Translations under genes and position numbers: made by a program | Shown: piece after piece, positions 5,725-12,748 of the stretch | Numbering within the stretch: position 1 is the first letter of the stretch | Layout: the number at the start of each line of letters is the position of its first letter | Assembly: GCA_964614535.1 (NCBI GenBank) | Contig: CAZTOZ010000042.1 | Coordinates: 1-20,631 of the forward strand | DNA from: JALSHZ01 sp964614535 | GTDB lineage: Bacteria; Pseudomonadota; Gammaproteobacteria; UWMA-0217 | Reading direction: 5' to 3' | Length of the DNA: 20,631 nt | The notes under the pieces: model-generated | The model's input: the letters and a program-made list of their open reading frames with translations, nothing else | Told to the model about the DNA's origin: nothing | Databases searched by the model: none

Positions 5725-6864
5725 TCAGGGCAGGAAACGACCGATCAGGTCATTGAGATACCGCCGGCCCAGTGGGGTGGGGCGAATCCGGGATTGCTCC
5801 GGTGCCAGCAGACCCTCGTCCCGCAGCATCGTCAGCGTCGGGGCGATCCGTGCCAGTGGCAGGCCGGTGCGTTCGACGAACCGTCCGGCCTCGACCCCTT
5901 CGTAGAGGCGCAGTGCGTTGAGCATGAACTCGAACGGCAGGTCGTCGGCTTCGATCGGTTTGGTGCCACCCGGATGGTGCCCCGGTTCGCACGCCATGTA
6001 GTCACCGGGATGACGGCGCTTCCACTGGCGGACGATCTGCCCGGTGGCCTGGTCGGTGATCTTGCCGTGGGCACCGGCACCGATGCCGAGATAGTCACCG
6101 AACTCCCAGTAATTGCGGTTGTGACGGCACTGTCTGTCGGGCCTCGACCAGGCCGACACCTCATATTGGCGGTAACCATGCGCGGCGAGACGTTCGTCGC
6201 CGGCCTGCTGCATGCGCCAGCTCAGGTCGTCGTCCGGCAGTGTTGGCCGTTGATGGTGGAACAGGGTGTTGGGTTCGATCGTGAGCTGATAGCGGGACAA
6301 GTGGGTCGGGCTGAAGGCGATGGCCGTGTCGAGGTCGTCGAGCGCCTGCGCCAGTGTCTGGCCGGGCAGCCCGAACATCAGATCCAGGTTGATGTCGTCG
6401 AAGCCCGCAGCGCGGGCCATCTCGATGGCCCGGCGCGCCTCGTCGCCACTGTGGATCCGGCCCAGCCGGCGTAGCAAGCGGTCGTCGAAGCTCTGGACGC
6501 CCAGTGAGAGCCGGTTGATGCCCGCCTGCCGATAGCCATGGAAGCGTTGCTGCTCGGCCGTGCCGGGATTGGCCTCGAGCGTGATCTCCGCCGCCGGCGA
6601 AAGCCGCAGCCGCGCCCGCACCGCCGACAGGATCCGCGCAATGCCCTCGGGCGTGAACAGGCTCGGCGTGCCACCGCCGAAGAATACCGTTTGTACCGGC
6701 CGGCCCCAGACCAACGGCAGTGACGCCTCCAGATCGTCGATCAGCGCATCGATATAAGCCGCTTCGGGTGGCGTGTCGATGGCGTGGGAGTTGAAGTCAC
6801 AATAGGGGCATTTGCGCACGCACCACGGCAGATGAATGTAGAGGCTGAGTGGGATGGCTTCCAC
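5725..6864 (-). CDS. hemW: Heme chaperone HemW, radical SAM family
   Basis: The 379-residue protein has the radical SAM cluster motif CxxxCxxC at Cys15, 19 and 22 in LPWCVRKCPYCDFNSH, typical of HemW. Next come FFGGGTPSLF (SAM binding), an EANPGT segment, GVQSFDDRLLRRLGRIHS and a C-terminal HemN domain with GIGAGAHG. HemW was long called a coproporphyrinogen oxidase homologue; members with this CxxxCxxC pattern but without the further N-terminal features of HemN bind heme and insert it into respiratory proteins. It is the last gene of rph-rdgB-hemW, 24 bases after rdgB. The rdgB-hemW pair is a common gammaproteobacterial arrangement. Confidence 0.92.
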   Translation of the reverse strand: MEAIPLSLYIHLPWCVRKCPYCDFNSHAIDTPPEAAYIDALIDDLEASLPLVWGRPVQTVFFGGGTPSLFTPEGIARILSAVRARLRLSPAAEITLEANPGTAEQQRFHGYRQAGINRLSLGVQSFDDRLLRRLGRIHSGDEARRAIEMARAAGFDDINLDLMFGLPGQTLAQALDDLDTAIAFSPTHLSRYQLTIEPNTLFHHQRPTLPDDDLSWRMQQAGDERLAAHGYRQYEVSAWSRPDRQCRHNRNYWEFGDYLGIGAGAHGKITDQATGQIVRQWKRRHPGDYMACEPGHHPGGTKPIEADDLPFEFMLNALRLYEGVEAGRFVERTGLPLARIAPTLTMLRDEGLLAPEQSRIRPTPLGRRYLNDLIGRFLP

Positions 6865-6888
6865 GGTGGGGCGGGTGCCGGTGAACGG

Positions 6889-7506
6889 TCAGCGCCGACC
6901 GCCGTCGCGCGCCTTGATCTTCTCCAGCAGAATCCGCAGTGCCTTGCCGCGGTGGCTGAGGCGGTTCTTCTCCTCCGGCGGCAGCTCGGCCGAGGTGACG
7001 CCTCGCTCGGGCAGCAGAAAATAGGGGTCGTAGCCGAAGCCGTTCTCGCCCCGCGGCGTGTCGACGATCAACCCCTCCCAGGTCCCCTCGGCGATGATCG
7101 GCGCGGGGTCGGCGGCATGGCGCAGATAGACCAGAACCGCGCGGTAGCGGGCGGTACGTTGTGCTGGCGGCACCTCGCGCAACGCCGCGACCAGCTTCTC
7201 GTTGTTGGCCTGGTCGTCACATGCCGGGCCGGCATACCGGGCGGAGTAGATGCCGGGCGCCCCCTGCAGGGCATCCACCTCGATTCCGGAGTCGTCGGCC
7301 ATGGCCGGCAGGCCGCTGTGTTCGCAGGCGTTGCGGGCTTTGAGCAGGGCGTTCTCGATGAAGGTGAGCCCGGTCTCCTCCGCTTCCGGGATGCCGTAGT
7401 CGGCCTGTGGGCGGATCTCGATGTGCAGTGGCTCGAACATCGCGGCGAACTCCCGCAGCTTGCCCGGGTTGTTGGATGCCAGTACGACGATCTTCTGGTC
7501 AGTCAT
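6889..7506 (-). CDS. rdgB: XTP/dITP pyrophosphatase (RdgB/HAM1)
   Basis: The 205-residue protein starts KIVVLASNNPGKLREF (substrate and metal site) and holds TFIENALLKARNA, ADDSGIEVDALQGAPGIYSA and the late GFGYDPYF and SHRGKAL motifs, all typical of RdgB. It hydrolyses dITP, ITP and XTP to monophosphates and so keeps deaminated purines out of DNA and RNA. ATG at 7506 fits the family start; the frame could extend to 7575 but that runs inside rph. It overlaps the end of rph by eight bases, indicating translational coupling. Confidence 0.94.
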   Translation of the reverse strand: MTDQKIVVLASNNPGKLREFAAMFEPLHIEIRPQADYGIPEAEETGLTFIENALLKARNACEHSGLPAMADDSGIEVDALQGAPGIYSARYAGPACDDQANNEKLVAALREVPPAQRTARYRAVLVYLRHAADPAPIIAEGTWEGLIVDTPRGENGFGYDPYFLLPERGVTSAELPPEEKNRLSHRGKALRILLEKIKARDGGRR

Positions 7507-8218
7507 GGGCCAGCGCCTCCCGTTGAGCCTCGATGATCTGGCGGATGCCCTGTTCGGCATGGTCGAGCATGGCATCCATCTCGTCGCGGCGAAAGGCGTG
7601 GCCCTCGGCCGTGCCCTGTATCTCGATGAAGTGGCCGGCCTCGTTCATCACCACGTTCATGTCGGTTTCCGCCGTGGAGTCCTCATCGTAGTCGAGATCG
7701 AGCACCGGGACGCCTTTGTAGATGCCCACCGACACCGAGGCCACATGGCCGTGCAGCGGGTTCTTCTCCAGCGTACCGTCCTCGAGCAGGCGGTCGATGG
7801 CGTCGGAGAGCGCAATGAAGGCGCCGCTGATCGACGCGGTTCGGGTGCCGCCATCGGCCTGGATCACGTCGCAGTCCAGCGTGATCTGGCGCTCGCCGAG
7901 GGCCTCGAGGTCGATCGCCGCCCGCAGCGAGCGACCGATCAGCCGCTGAATCTCCATCGTCCGGCCACTCTGCTTCCCCCGGGCCGCCTCGCGGCCCGTG
8001 CGGGTGCCGGTGGCACGTGGCAGCATACCGTATTCGGCCGTGACCCAACCTTGCCCCTTGCCCTTGAGCCAGCGGGGAATCTGCGTCTCCACCGAGGCGG
8101 TGCAGAGCACCTTGGTGTTGCCGAACGAAACCAGCACTGAACCTTCGGCATGGCAGGTGAAGTTGCGCTCGAAGCTGACGGGGCGCATTTCGTCGGGGCG
8201 TCTTCCGCTGGGTCGCAT
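7499..8218 (-). CDS. rph: Ribonuclease PH
   Basis: The 239-residue protein begins MRPSGRRPDEMRPVSFERNF, the usual RNase PH start, and contains GNTKVLCTASVE, RGWVTAEYGMLPRATGTR-like sequence and GRTMEIQRLIGRSLRA. It also contains the phosphate/metal region CDVIQADGGTRTASISGAF and DLDYDEDSTAETDMNVVM. It is a phosphorolytic 3'-5' exonuclease that trims tRNA precursors and degrades structured RNA. It is full length, unlike the frameshifted copy of E. coli K-12. It is first of the minus-strand operon with rdgB and hemW and divergent from yicC, an arrangement also known in E. coli (rph/yicC). Confidence 0.95.
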   Translation of the reverse strand: MRPSGRRPDEMRPVSFERNFTCHAEGSVLVSFGNTKVLCTASVETQIPRWLKGKGQGWVTAEYGMLPRATGTRTGREAARGKQSGRTMEIQRLIGRSLRAAIDLEALGERQITLDCDVIQADGGTRTASISGAFIALSDAIDRLLEDGTLEKNPLHGHVASVSVGIYKGVPVLDLDYDEDSTAETDMNVVMNEAGHFIEIQGTAEGHAFRRDEMDAMLDHAEQGIRQIIEAQREALAHD

Positions 8219-8252
8219 GGGCCACTGTCCTGGAACTGAATGATGGGACGCG

Positions 8253-8258
8253 ATTATA
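8253..8258 (-). promoter_or_regulatory. -10 element for the rph-rdgB-hemW operon
   Basis: On minus a perfect TATAAT lies 35 bases before the rph start. The -35 region at proper spacing is GC-rich and poor, so an activator or a different spacing may be involved. Confidence 0.5.
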
Positions 8259-8345
8259 TGCCATCGCCGGCCGGAGTTCGCCCCAATGTGCAGTACCCCG
8301 CCACCGGTGTATCCTGTGGGCCCCTGCCCGATAAGGATGTCCCCG

Positions 8346-9209
8346 ATGATTCACAGCATGACCGGCTTTGCCCGGGTCGAAAAACAGGCCACGGTCGGCG
8401 CGATGGTGCTGGAGCTGCGCAGCGTCAACCACCGTTATCTCGACATCTCCTTCCGCATGCCGGAAGAGCTGCGCGCTTTCGAGACCCGCTTGCGGGAGCG
8501 GCTGCAGAAGGCGCTCTCCCGCGGCAAGATCGAATGCAACCTGCGCTTCACCCCGGCCACCGGCACCGCGGGTGTGGTGGTGGACGAGGCGGCGGTGCGC
8601 GCCCTACTCGACGCGGTCAAGAAGACCGAAGACATCATGAGCAACGCGGCCCGGATCTCGGCGCTGGAGATCCTGCAGTGGCCCGGCGTCATACAGGAGC
8701 CGCCGCTGGACCAAACCGCATTGAGCGCGTTGCTGAGCGATACCCTCGATGCCGGTCTCGACCAGCTGGTGCAGATGCGCCGTCAGGAAGGCGAGCGCAT
8801 GGCCGACCTGTTGCGGCAGCGTCTCGACGCCATCGAGCGGATCGCCGCGGCGGTGCGCCGGCGCCGCCCGCAGGTGGTGGCGGCCATGCGTGAAAAGCTC
8901 CAGGCGCGCCTGGCCCAGCTCGATGTCGAGGCCGATCCCGGGCGGCTGGAGCAGGAGATGGCGATGATCGCGCAGAAGCTCGACGTGGATGAGGAGCTGG
9001 ACCGCCTCGACAGCCATGTGAAGGCGGTTCGCGAGGTGCTGGAGCGCCGCGAGCCGGTCGGGCGCCGGCTGGACTTTCTGATGCAGGAGTTCAACCGCGA
9101 GGCCAACACCCTTGGTTCCAAGTCGGCCGACGCCGAGACCACCGAAGCGGCGGTCGAACTGAAGGTACTGATCGAGCAGATGCGTGAACAGGTGCAAAAC
9201 ATCGAGTAG
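8346..9209 (+). CDS. yicC: YicC-family endoribonuclease
   Basis: The 287-residue protein starts MIHSMTGFARVEKQ, the invariant YicC beginning, followed by ELRSVNHRYLDISFRMPEEL and the C-terminal YicC-like region. That region has IAQKLDVDEELDRLDSH and a final GRRLDFLMQEFNREANTLGS-K segment. YicC is now regarded as an endoribonuclease involved in RNA turnover. The ATG at 8346 is preceded by AAGGA with eight-base spacing; the earlier in-frame ATG at 8337 overlaps that site and is unlikely. It is divergent from rph, as in E. coli. Confidence 0.94.
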   Translation: MIHSMTGFARVEKQATVGAMVLELRSVNHRYLDISFRMPEELRAFETRLRERLQKALSRGKIECNLRFTPATGTAGVVVDEAAVRALLDAVKKTEDIMSNAARISALEILQWPGVIQEPPLDQTALSALLSDTLDAGLDQLVQMRRQEGERMADLLRQRLDAIERIAAAVRRRRPQVVAAMREKLQARLAQLDVEADPGRLEQEMAMIAQKLDVDEELDRLDSHVKAVREVLERREPVGRRLDFLMQEFNREANTLGSKSADAETTEAAVELKVLIEQMREQVQNIE

Positions 9210-9297
9210 TCGCCATTGAAATGCTGGCTCCGCGCCACCATCGTCCGACAGGCGACATGCCCGATGGCTGGGCTTTCCCTCTCAAGCGAGTATCTCG

Positions 9298-10191
9298 ATG
9301 GAATACGTAGACTACTATGAAGTCCTCGGCGTCAGCCGCAACGCCACCCAGGCCGAGATCAAAAAGGCCTATCGCCGCCTGGCGCGCAAATACCACCCGG
9401 ATGTCAGCAAGGAGCCCGATGCCGAGGCCAGATTCAAGCAGATCGGTGAGGCCTACGATGTGCTCAAGGATGAGGAGAAGCGCGCCGCCTACGATCAGAT
9501 GGGCCGCAACTGGAAGGACAGTGGTGGTTTCGGCGGTGGCTGGGAGGATGTCATGGGCGGCGGCAGCTTCGCCGATTTCTTCGAGTCGGTCTTCTCCCAG
9601 GGCGGTTTCGCCGGTGGCGGCCGGGGTGGTTTCGGTGGCCGCCACGCCCCGCGCAAGGGGCAGAATCAACAGGCCAGCGTCAGCATCAGCCTGCGGCAGG
9701 CCTATGAGGGCACCGAGGCGACGGTGCGGGTCGGATCCGGCAAGACGTTGAAGGTGAAGATTCCCCCCGGCGTCAAGCAGGGTCAGAAGATCCGTTTGGC
9801 CCGGCAGGGTGGTCCTGGCTTTGCCGGCGGCGAGAACGGTGATCTCTTCATCAAGGTGGACATCCAGCCCGATCCCCACTTCACGCTGGATGGCAGGGAC
9901 ATCGAACTGACACTGCCGATCGCCCCGTGGGAGGCGGTGCTCGGTGCCAAGGTGACGGTGCCGACGCTCGATGGCAAGGTGCAGTTGAAGATCCCGAAGG
10001 GTGCCCAGTCGGGCAAGAAGATGCGGCTCAAGGGCCGTGGCATGCCGGGCAACCCGCCGGGCGACTTTTTCGTAACACTTCGTATCGTCGCGCCGCAGGC
10101 CGACACCATCGAACAGGAAGCGCTGTGGGAGCAGTTGCGTGATGTCACCCGTTTCAATCCGCGAGAGACGCTGGAGCGCAGCCATGCGTGA
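9298..10191 (+). CDS. cbpA: DnaJ-family co-chaperone, CbpA type (no zinc finger)
   Basis: The 297-residue protein has an N-terminal J domain with the HPD triad at 33-35 (needed to stimulate Hsp70 ATPase). A Gly/Phe-rich linker follows from about 75 to 120, then two beta-barrel substrate-binding domains including KVKIPPGVKQGQKIRL and LKIPKGAQSGKKMRLKGRGMPG. The four-repeat Cys zinc domain of true DnaJ is absent, which places it with CbpA-like proteins. The ATG at 9298 opens straight into the J domain. It overlaps the protease gene downstream by eight bases, suggesting a folding/proteolysis operon. Confidence 0.88.
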   Translation: MEYVDYYEVLGVSRNATQAEIKKAYRRLARKYHPDVSKEPDAEARFKQIGEAYDVLKDEEKRAAYDQMGRNWKDSGGFGGGWEDVMGGGSFADFFESVFSQGGFAGGGRGGFGGRHAPRKGQNQQASVSISLRQAYEGTEATVRVGSGKTLKVKIPPGVKQGQKIRLARQGGPGFAGGENGDLFIKVDIQPDPHFTLDGRDIELTLPIAPWEAVLGAKVTVPTLDGKVQLKIPKGAQSGKKMRLKGRGMPGNPPGDFFVTLRIVAPQADTIEQEALWEQLRDVTRFNPRETLERSHA

Positions 10192-11524
10192 TCGCCTGGT
10201 GGCCATCGTGGTGTCGTCGTTGATGTTGTTTGCCATGCCGGCGGTCGCCACCATTCCGGCCGCGGTGGACGGCCAGCCGGTGCCGAGTCTCGCGCCGATG
10301 CTGGAGCGGGCCAAGCCGGCCATCGTCCATATCGCCACCACCAGCCGCGCCACCTCCGCCCACCCCGGGCTCGATCCGTTCTTCGAGCATTTCTTCGGCG
10401 TCGTGCCCAAGCGCCGCGACAAGAGCCGGGGTCTCGGCTCGGGGGTCATCTACGACGCCGCCAACGGCTACATCATCACCAATGCCCATGTGGTCGAGGA
10501 CGCGGAGGACATCATCGTCACCTTGAGCAACGGTCACAGCGAGAAGGCCAAACTCATCGGCGCCGACCCGGAAGCCGACATCGCGGTGTTGCAGATCGGC
10601 GCCAAGGGCCTGCAAGGCATACCACTGGCCGATTCCAGCAAGTTGCGGGTGGGGGACTTCGTCGTCGCCATCGGCAACCCCTTTGGCCTCAAGCAGACCG
10701 TCACCTCCGGCATCGTCAGTGCGCTGGGGCGCAGCGGCCTGGGCATCGAGTCCTATGAGAATTTCATCCAGACCGATGCGTCGATCAATCCTGGCAACTC
10801 CGGTGGCGCGCTGGTGAACCTGAAAGGGGAGCTGGTGGGCATCAACACCGCGATTCTCGGGCCCAACGGCGCCAGCATCGGCATCGGTTTCGCCATCCCC
10901 GCCAACATGGCCCGCTCGATCGCCGACCAGTTGATCCAGTATGGTGAGGTGCGGCGGGGGCGGCTCGGCGTCGGCATTCAGGATCTGACCCCGGCGCTGG
11001 CGCGCGCCTTCAATATCGACGATCGCAATGGCGCGGTGGTGTCCCAGGTGGAGGAGGGGTCGCCGGCCGACAAGGCGGGGATTGCGGTTGGTGATGTCAT
11101 CGTCGCGGTCAATGGCGATCCGATCCACGACTCGGCCGAGTTGCGCAACTACATCGGTCTGTTGCGGATCGACAGCAAGATCGAGCTCGACGTGGTGCGG
11201 GACGGCAAGCCGAAGCGGCTCACCGCCGTCATCGAGGCGCCACCGTCCCACGACTTGCAGGGCAACCGCCTCAGCGAGAAGCTTGCCGGCGCCTATTTTC
11301 AGGATGTGACCATCGACGGCGATCCGGCCATCGCCGTGGCCGGTGTCGAGCCCGGCAGCCCGGCCGATCGGGCCGGTCTCGTCGAGGGGGACATCATTCT
11401 CTCGGTCAACCGCAAGCGGGTCGGCAACTCCCAGGAGATGGCGGAGGCCATCGCCCTGAACGACCGGGCGTTGCTGATGAACATCATCCGTGACGGTCGC
11501 GGGCTCTTTCTGTTGATCCAGTAG
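10184..11524 (+). CDS. Do-family periplasmic serine protease (DegP/DegQ-like)
   Basis: The 446-residue protein has a signal peptide (about 1-22, ending AMPAVA) and a trypsin-like domain with the triad His102 (TNAHVV), Asp132 (ADIAVLQ) and Ser206 (GNSGGAL). Two PDZ domains follow, roughly 255-350 and 365-446. The signature NPFGLKQTVTSGIVSALGRS is also present. Do proteases degrade and refold damaged envelope proteins as oligomeric cages. The start at 10184 follows GGAG by seven bases and overlaps the dnaJ-like stop; the in-frame start at 10139 would put 15 residues before the signal peptide. DegQ or DegP cannot be told apart safely; the second PDZ domain appears short. Confidence 0.92.
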   Translation: MRDRLVAIVVSSLMLFAMPAVATIPAAVDGQPVPSLAPMLERAKPAIVHIATTSRATSAHPGLDPFFEHFFGVVPKRRDKSRGLGSGVIYDAANGYIITNAHVVEDAEDIIVTLSNGHSEKAKLIGADPEADIAVLQIGAKGLQGIPLADSSKLRVGDFVVAIGNPFGLKQTVTSGIVSALGRSGLGIESYENFIQTDASINPGNSGGALVNLKGELVGINTAILGPNGASIGIGFAIPANMARSIADQLIQYGEVRRGRLGVGIQDLTPALARAFNIDDRNGAVVSQVEEGSPADKAGIAVGDVIVAVNGDPIHDSAELRNYIGLLRIDSKIELDVVRDGKPKRLTAVIEAPPSHDLQGNRLSEKLAGAYFQDVTIDGDPAIAVAGVEPGSPADRAGLVEGDIILSVNRKRVGNSQEMAEAIALNDRALLMNIIRDGRGLFLLIQ

Positions 11525-11534
11525 GCCCGGCCGG

Positions 11535-11978
11535 TCAGCCGGCGGTGTTCCGTTCGACCCAGCGCTGGCGGCCGTCGGCGAGACGTTCCTTCTTCCAGAA
11601 CGGTGCGTTGTGCTTCAGCTCCTCGATCAGAAAACGGCAGGCCTCGAACGCCGCGTTGCGATGGGCGGACCAAGCGGCAGTGACGACGATGGTTTCGGCG
11701 GGCTGGATGTCGCCGACACGATGGACGACGAGACAGTCGATCACGTCCCAGCGGTTCTTGGCGGTGTCGATCAACCGTTGCAGCTGGGTCTCGGTCATCC
11801 CGGGGTAGTGTTCCAGCGTCATCGCGCGGACCGGATCGCCCTCGTTGAAGTCACGCATCGTTCCGGTGAAGACGGCGGTGGCGCCGTACTCGGCCGAGTC
11901 ACCGAATCGCTGGCGCTGGAACTCGGCGAGCAAGCGCCACGGATCGTAGGGCGCCTGCTGGATGATGACGTTGTTCAT
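11535..11978 (-). CDS. moaE: Molybdopterin synthase catalytic subunit
   Basis: The 147-residue protein shows MoaE features: GATAVFTGTMRDFNEGDPV, LEHYPGMTE, VVHRVGDIQPAETIVVTAAWSAHR, and KHNAPFWKKE with the active-site lysines. It is the large subunit of MPT synthase, which adds two sulfurs from MoaD thiocarboxylate to cPMP. Its ATG overlaps the moaD stop (ATGA), so the pair is translationally coupled. It is convergent with the upstream protease gene, only ten bases away. Confidence 0.95.
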   Translation of the reverse strand: MNNVIIQQAPYDPWRLLAEFQRQRFGDSAEYGATAVFTGTMRDFNEGDPVRAMTLEHYPGMTETQLQRLIDTAKNRWDVIDCLVVHRVGDIQPAETIVVTAAWSAHRNAAFEACRFLIEELKHNAPFWKKERLADGRQRWVERNTAG

Positions 11979-12205
11979 CCGCCCGTCACCGGTGGGAAGA
12001 AGGCCACCTCGTCGCCGCTGTCGACGGGGCTGTCGAGTGAGGCATAGGACTGGTTGATGGCAACGAGCACGTTGTCGGGTGGAACCGAGCCGGCGTTGGC
12101 ACTCTTCCAGGCGTCGAGCGCGGTCATCCCAGCGGCCGGTTCGATCTCTTCCCGGGCCTTGCCGAGCTGTTCGCGCAGGCTGGCGAAGTATCGTATGGTA
12201 ATCAT
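11975..12205 (-). CDS. moaD: Molybdopterin synthase sulfur carrier subunit
   Basis: The 76-residue ubiquitin-fold protein begins MITIRYFASLREQLGK and ends VAFFPPVTGG; the terminal Gly-Gly is adenylated and thiocarboxylated to deliver sulfur to MoaE. The start at 12205 is fixed by the family's N-terminus; longer frames run across moaC. A TATAAC lies only six bases before the ATG on minus, so a very short or absent leader is possible. It is divergent from moaC by 39 bases. Confidence 0.93.
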   Translation of the reverse strand: MITIRYFASLREQLGKAREEIEPAAGMTALDAWKSANAGSVPPDNVLVAINQSYASLDSPVDSGDEVAFFPPVTGG

Positions 12206-12244
12206 CGTTTCGTTATAGAGAGCGCAGCGCTTTGCGTCAATGAC

Positions 12245-12748
12245 ATGAGTGAATTTACCCACTTCAACCGGCAGGGCAATGTCCACATGGTCGATGTCGG
12301 CGCCAAGGCCGAGACCCATCGCGTGGCGGTCGCCGAGGGCTTGATCCGCATGCAGCCGGCGACGCTGGAGATGATCGCCGGTGGCGGGCACAAGAAAGGC
12401 GATGTGCTCGGCATCGCGCGGGTGGCGGCCATCATGGGCGCAAAGCGGACCGGCGATCTGGTGCCGTTGTGTCACCCCATCGGTCTGACCCACGTGGACG
12501 TCGATTTCACGCTGGAGCCCGACGCCAGCCGGGTGCATTGTGTCGCCCGCACCGAGACCTGGGGCAAGACCGGTGTCGAGATGGAGGCGATGGTGGCCGT
12601 GCAGGTTGGGCTGACGACGATCTACGATATGTGCAAGGCGGTGGATCGCGGCATGGTGTTGGAGGATGTCCGGCTGGTGCACAAGTCCGGCGGCAAGTCG
12701 GGCGTCTGGAATCGCAACGCGCAAGGAATGGACGATGAAGCTGATTAA
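12245..12748 (+). CDS. moaC: Cyclic pyranopterin monophosphate synthase
   Basis: The 167-residue protein has the MoaC start (FTHFNRQGNVHMVDVGAK), KKGDVLGIARVAAIMGAKRT, the LCHPIGLTHV active-site motif and the late EAMVAVQVGLTTIYDMCKAV with a KSGGKSG end. MoaC converts the MoaA product into cPMP, the first stable Moco intermediate, in the cytoplasm. MoaA itself is not in the window. It overlaps the asmA start by 14 bases. Confidence 0.95.
   Translation: MSEFTHFNRQGNVHMVDVGAKAETHRVAVAEGLIRMQPATLEMIAGGGHKKGDVLGIARVAAIMGAKRTGDLVPLCHPIGLTHVDVDFTLEPDASRVHCVARTETWGKTGVEMEAMVAVQVGLTTIYDMCKAVDRGMVLEDVRLVHKSGGKSGVWNRNAQGMDDEAD

Noticed and set aside
5668..6474. Plus-strand open frame opposite hemW
   Set aside because: hemW on minus has complete radical SAM motifs; the plus frame has none.
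9091..10449. Long minus-strand frame opposite the dnaJ-like gene
   Set aside because: Shadow of yicC, dnaJ-like and protease genes, all of which carry strong motifs on plus.
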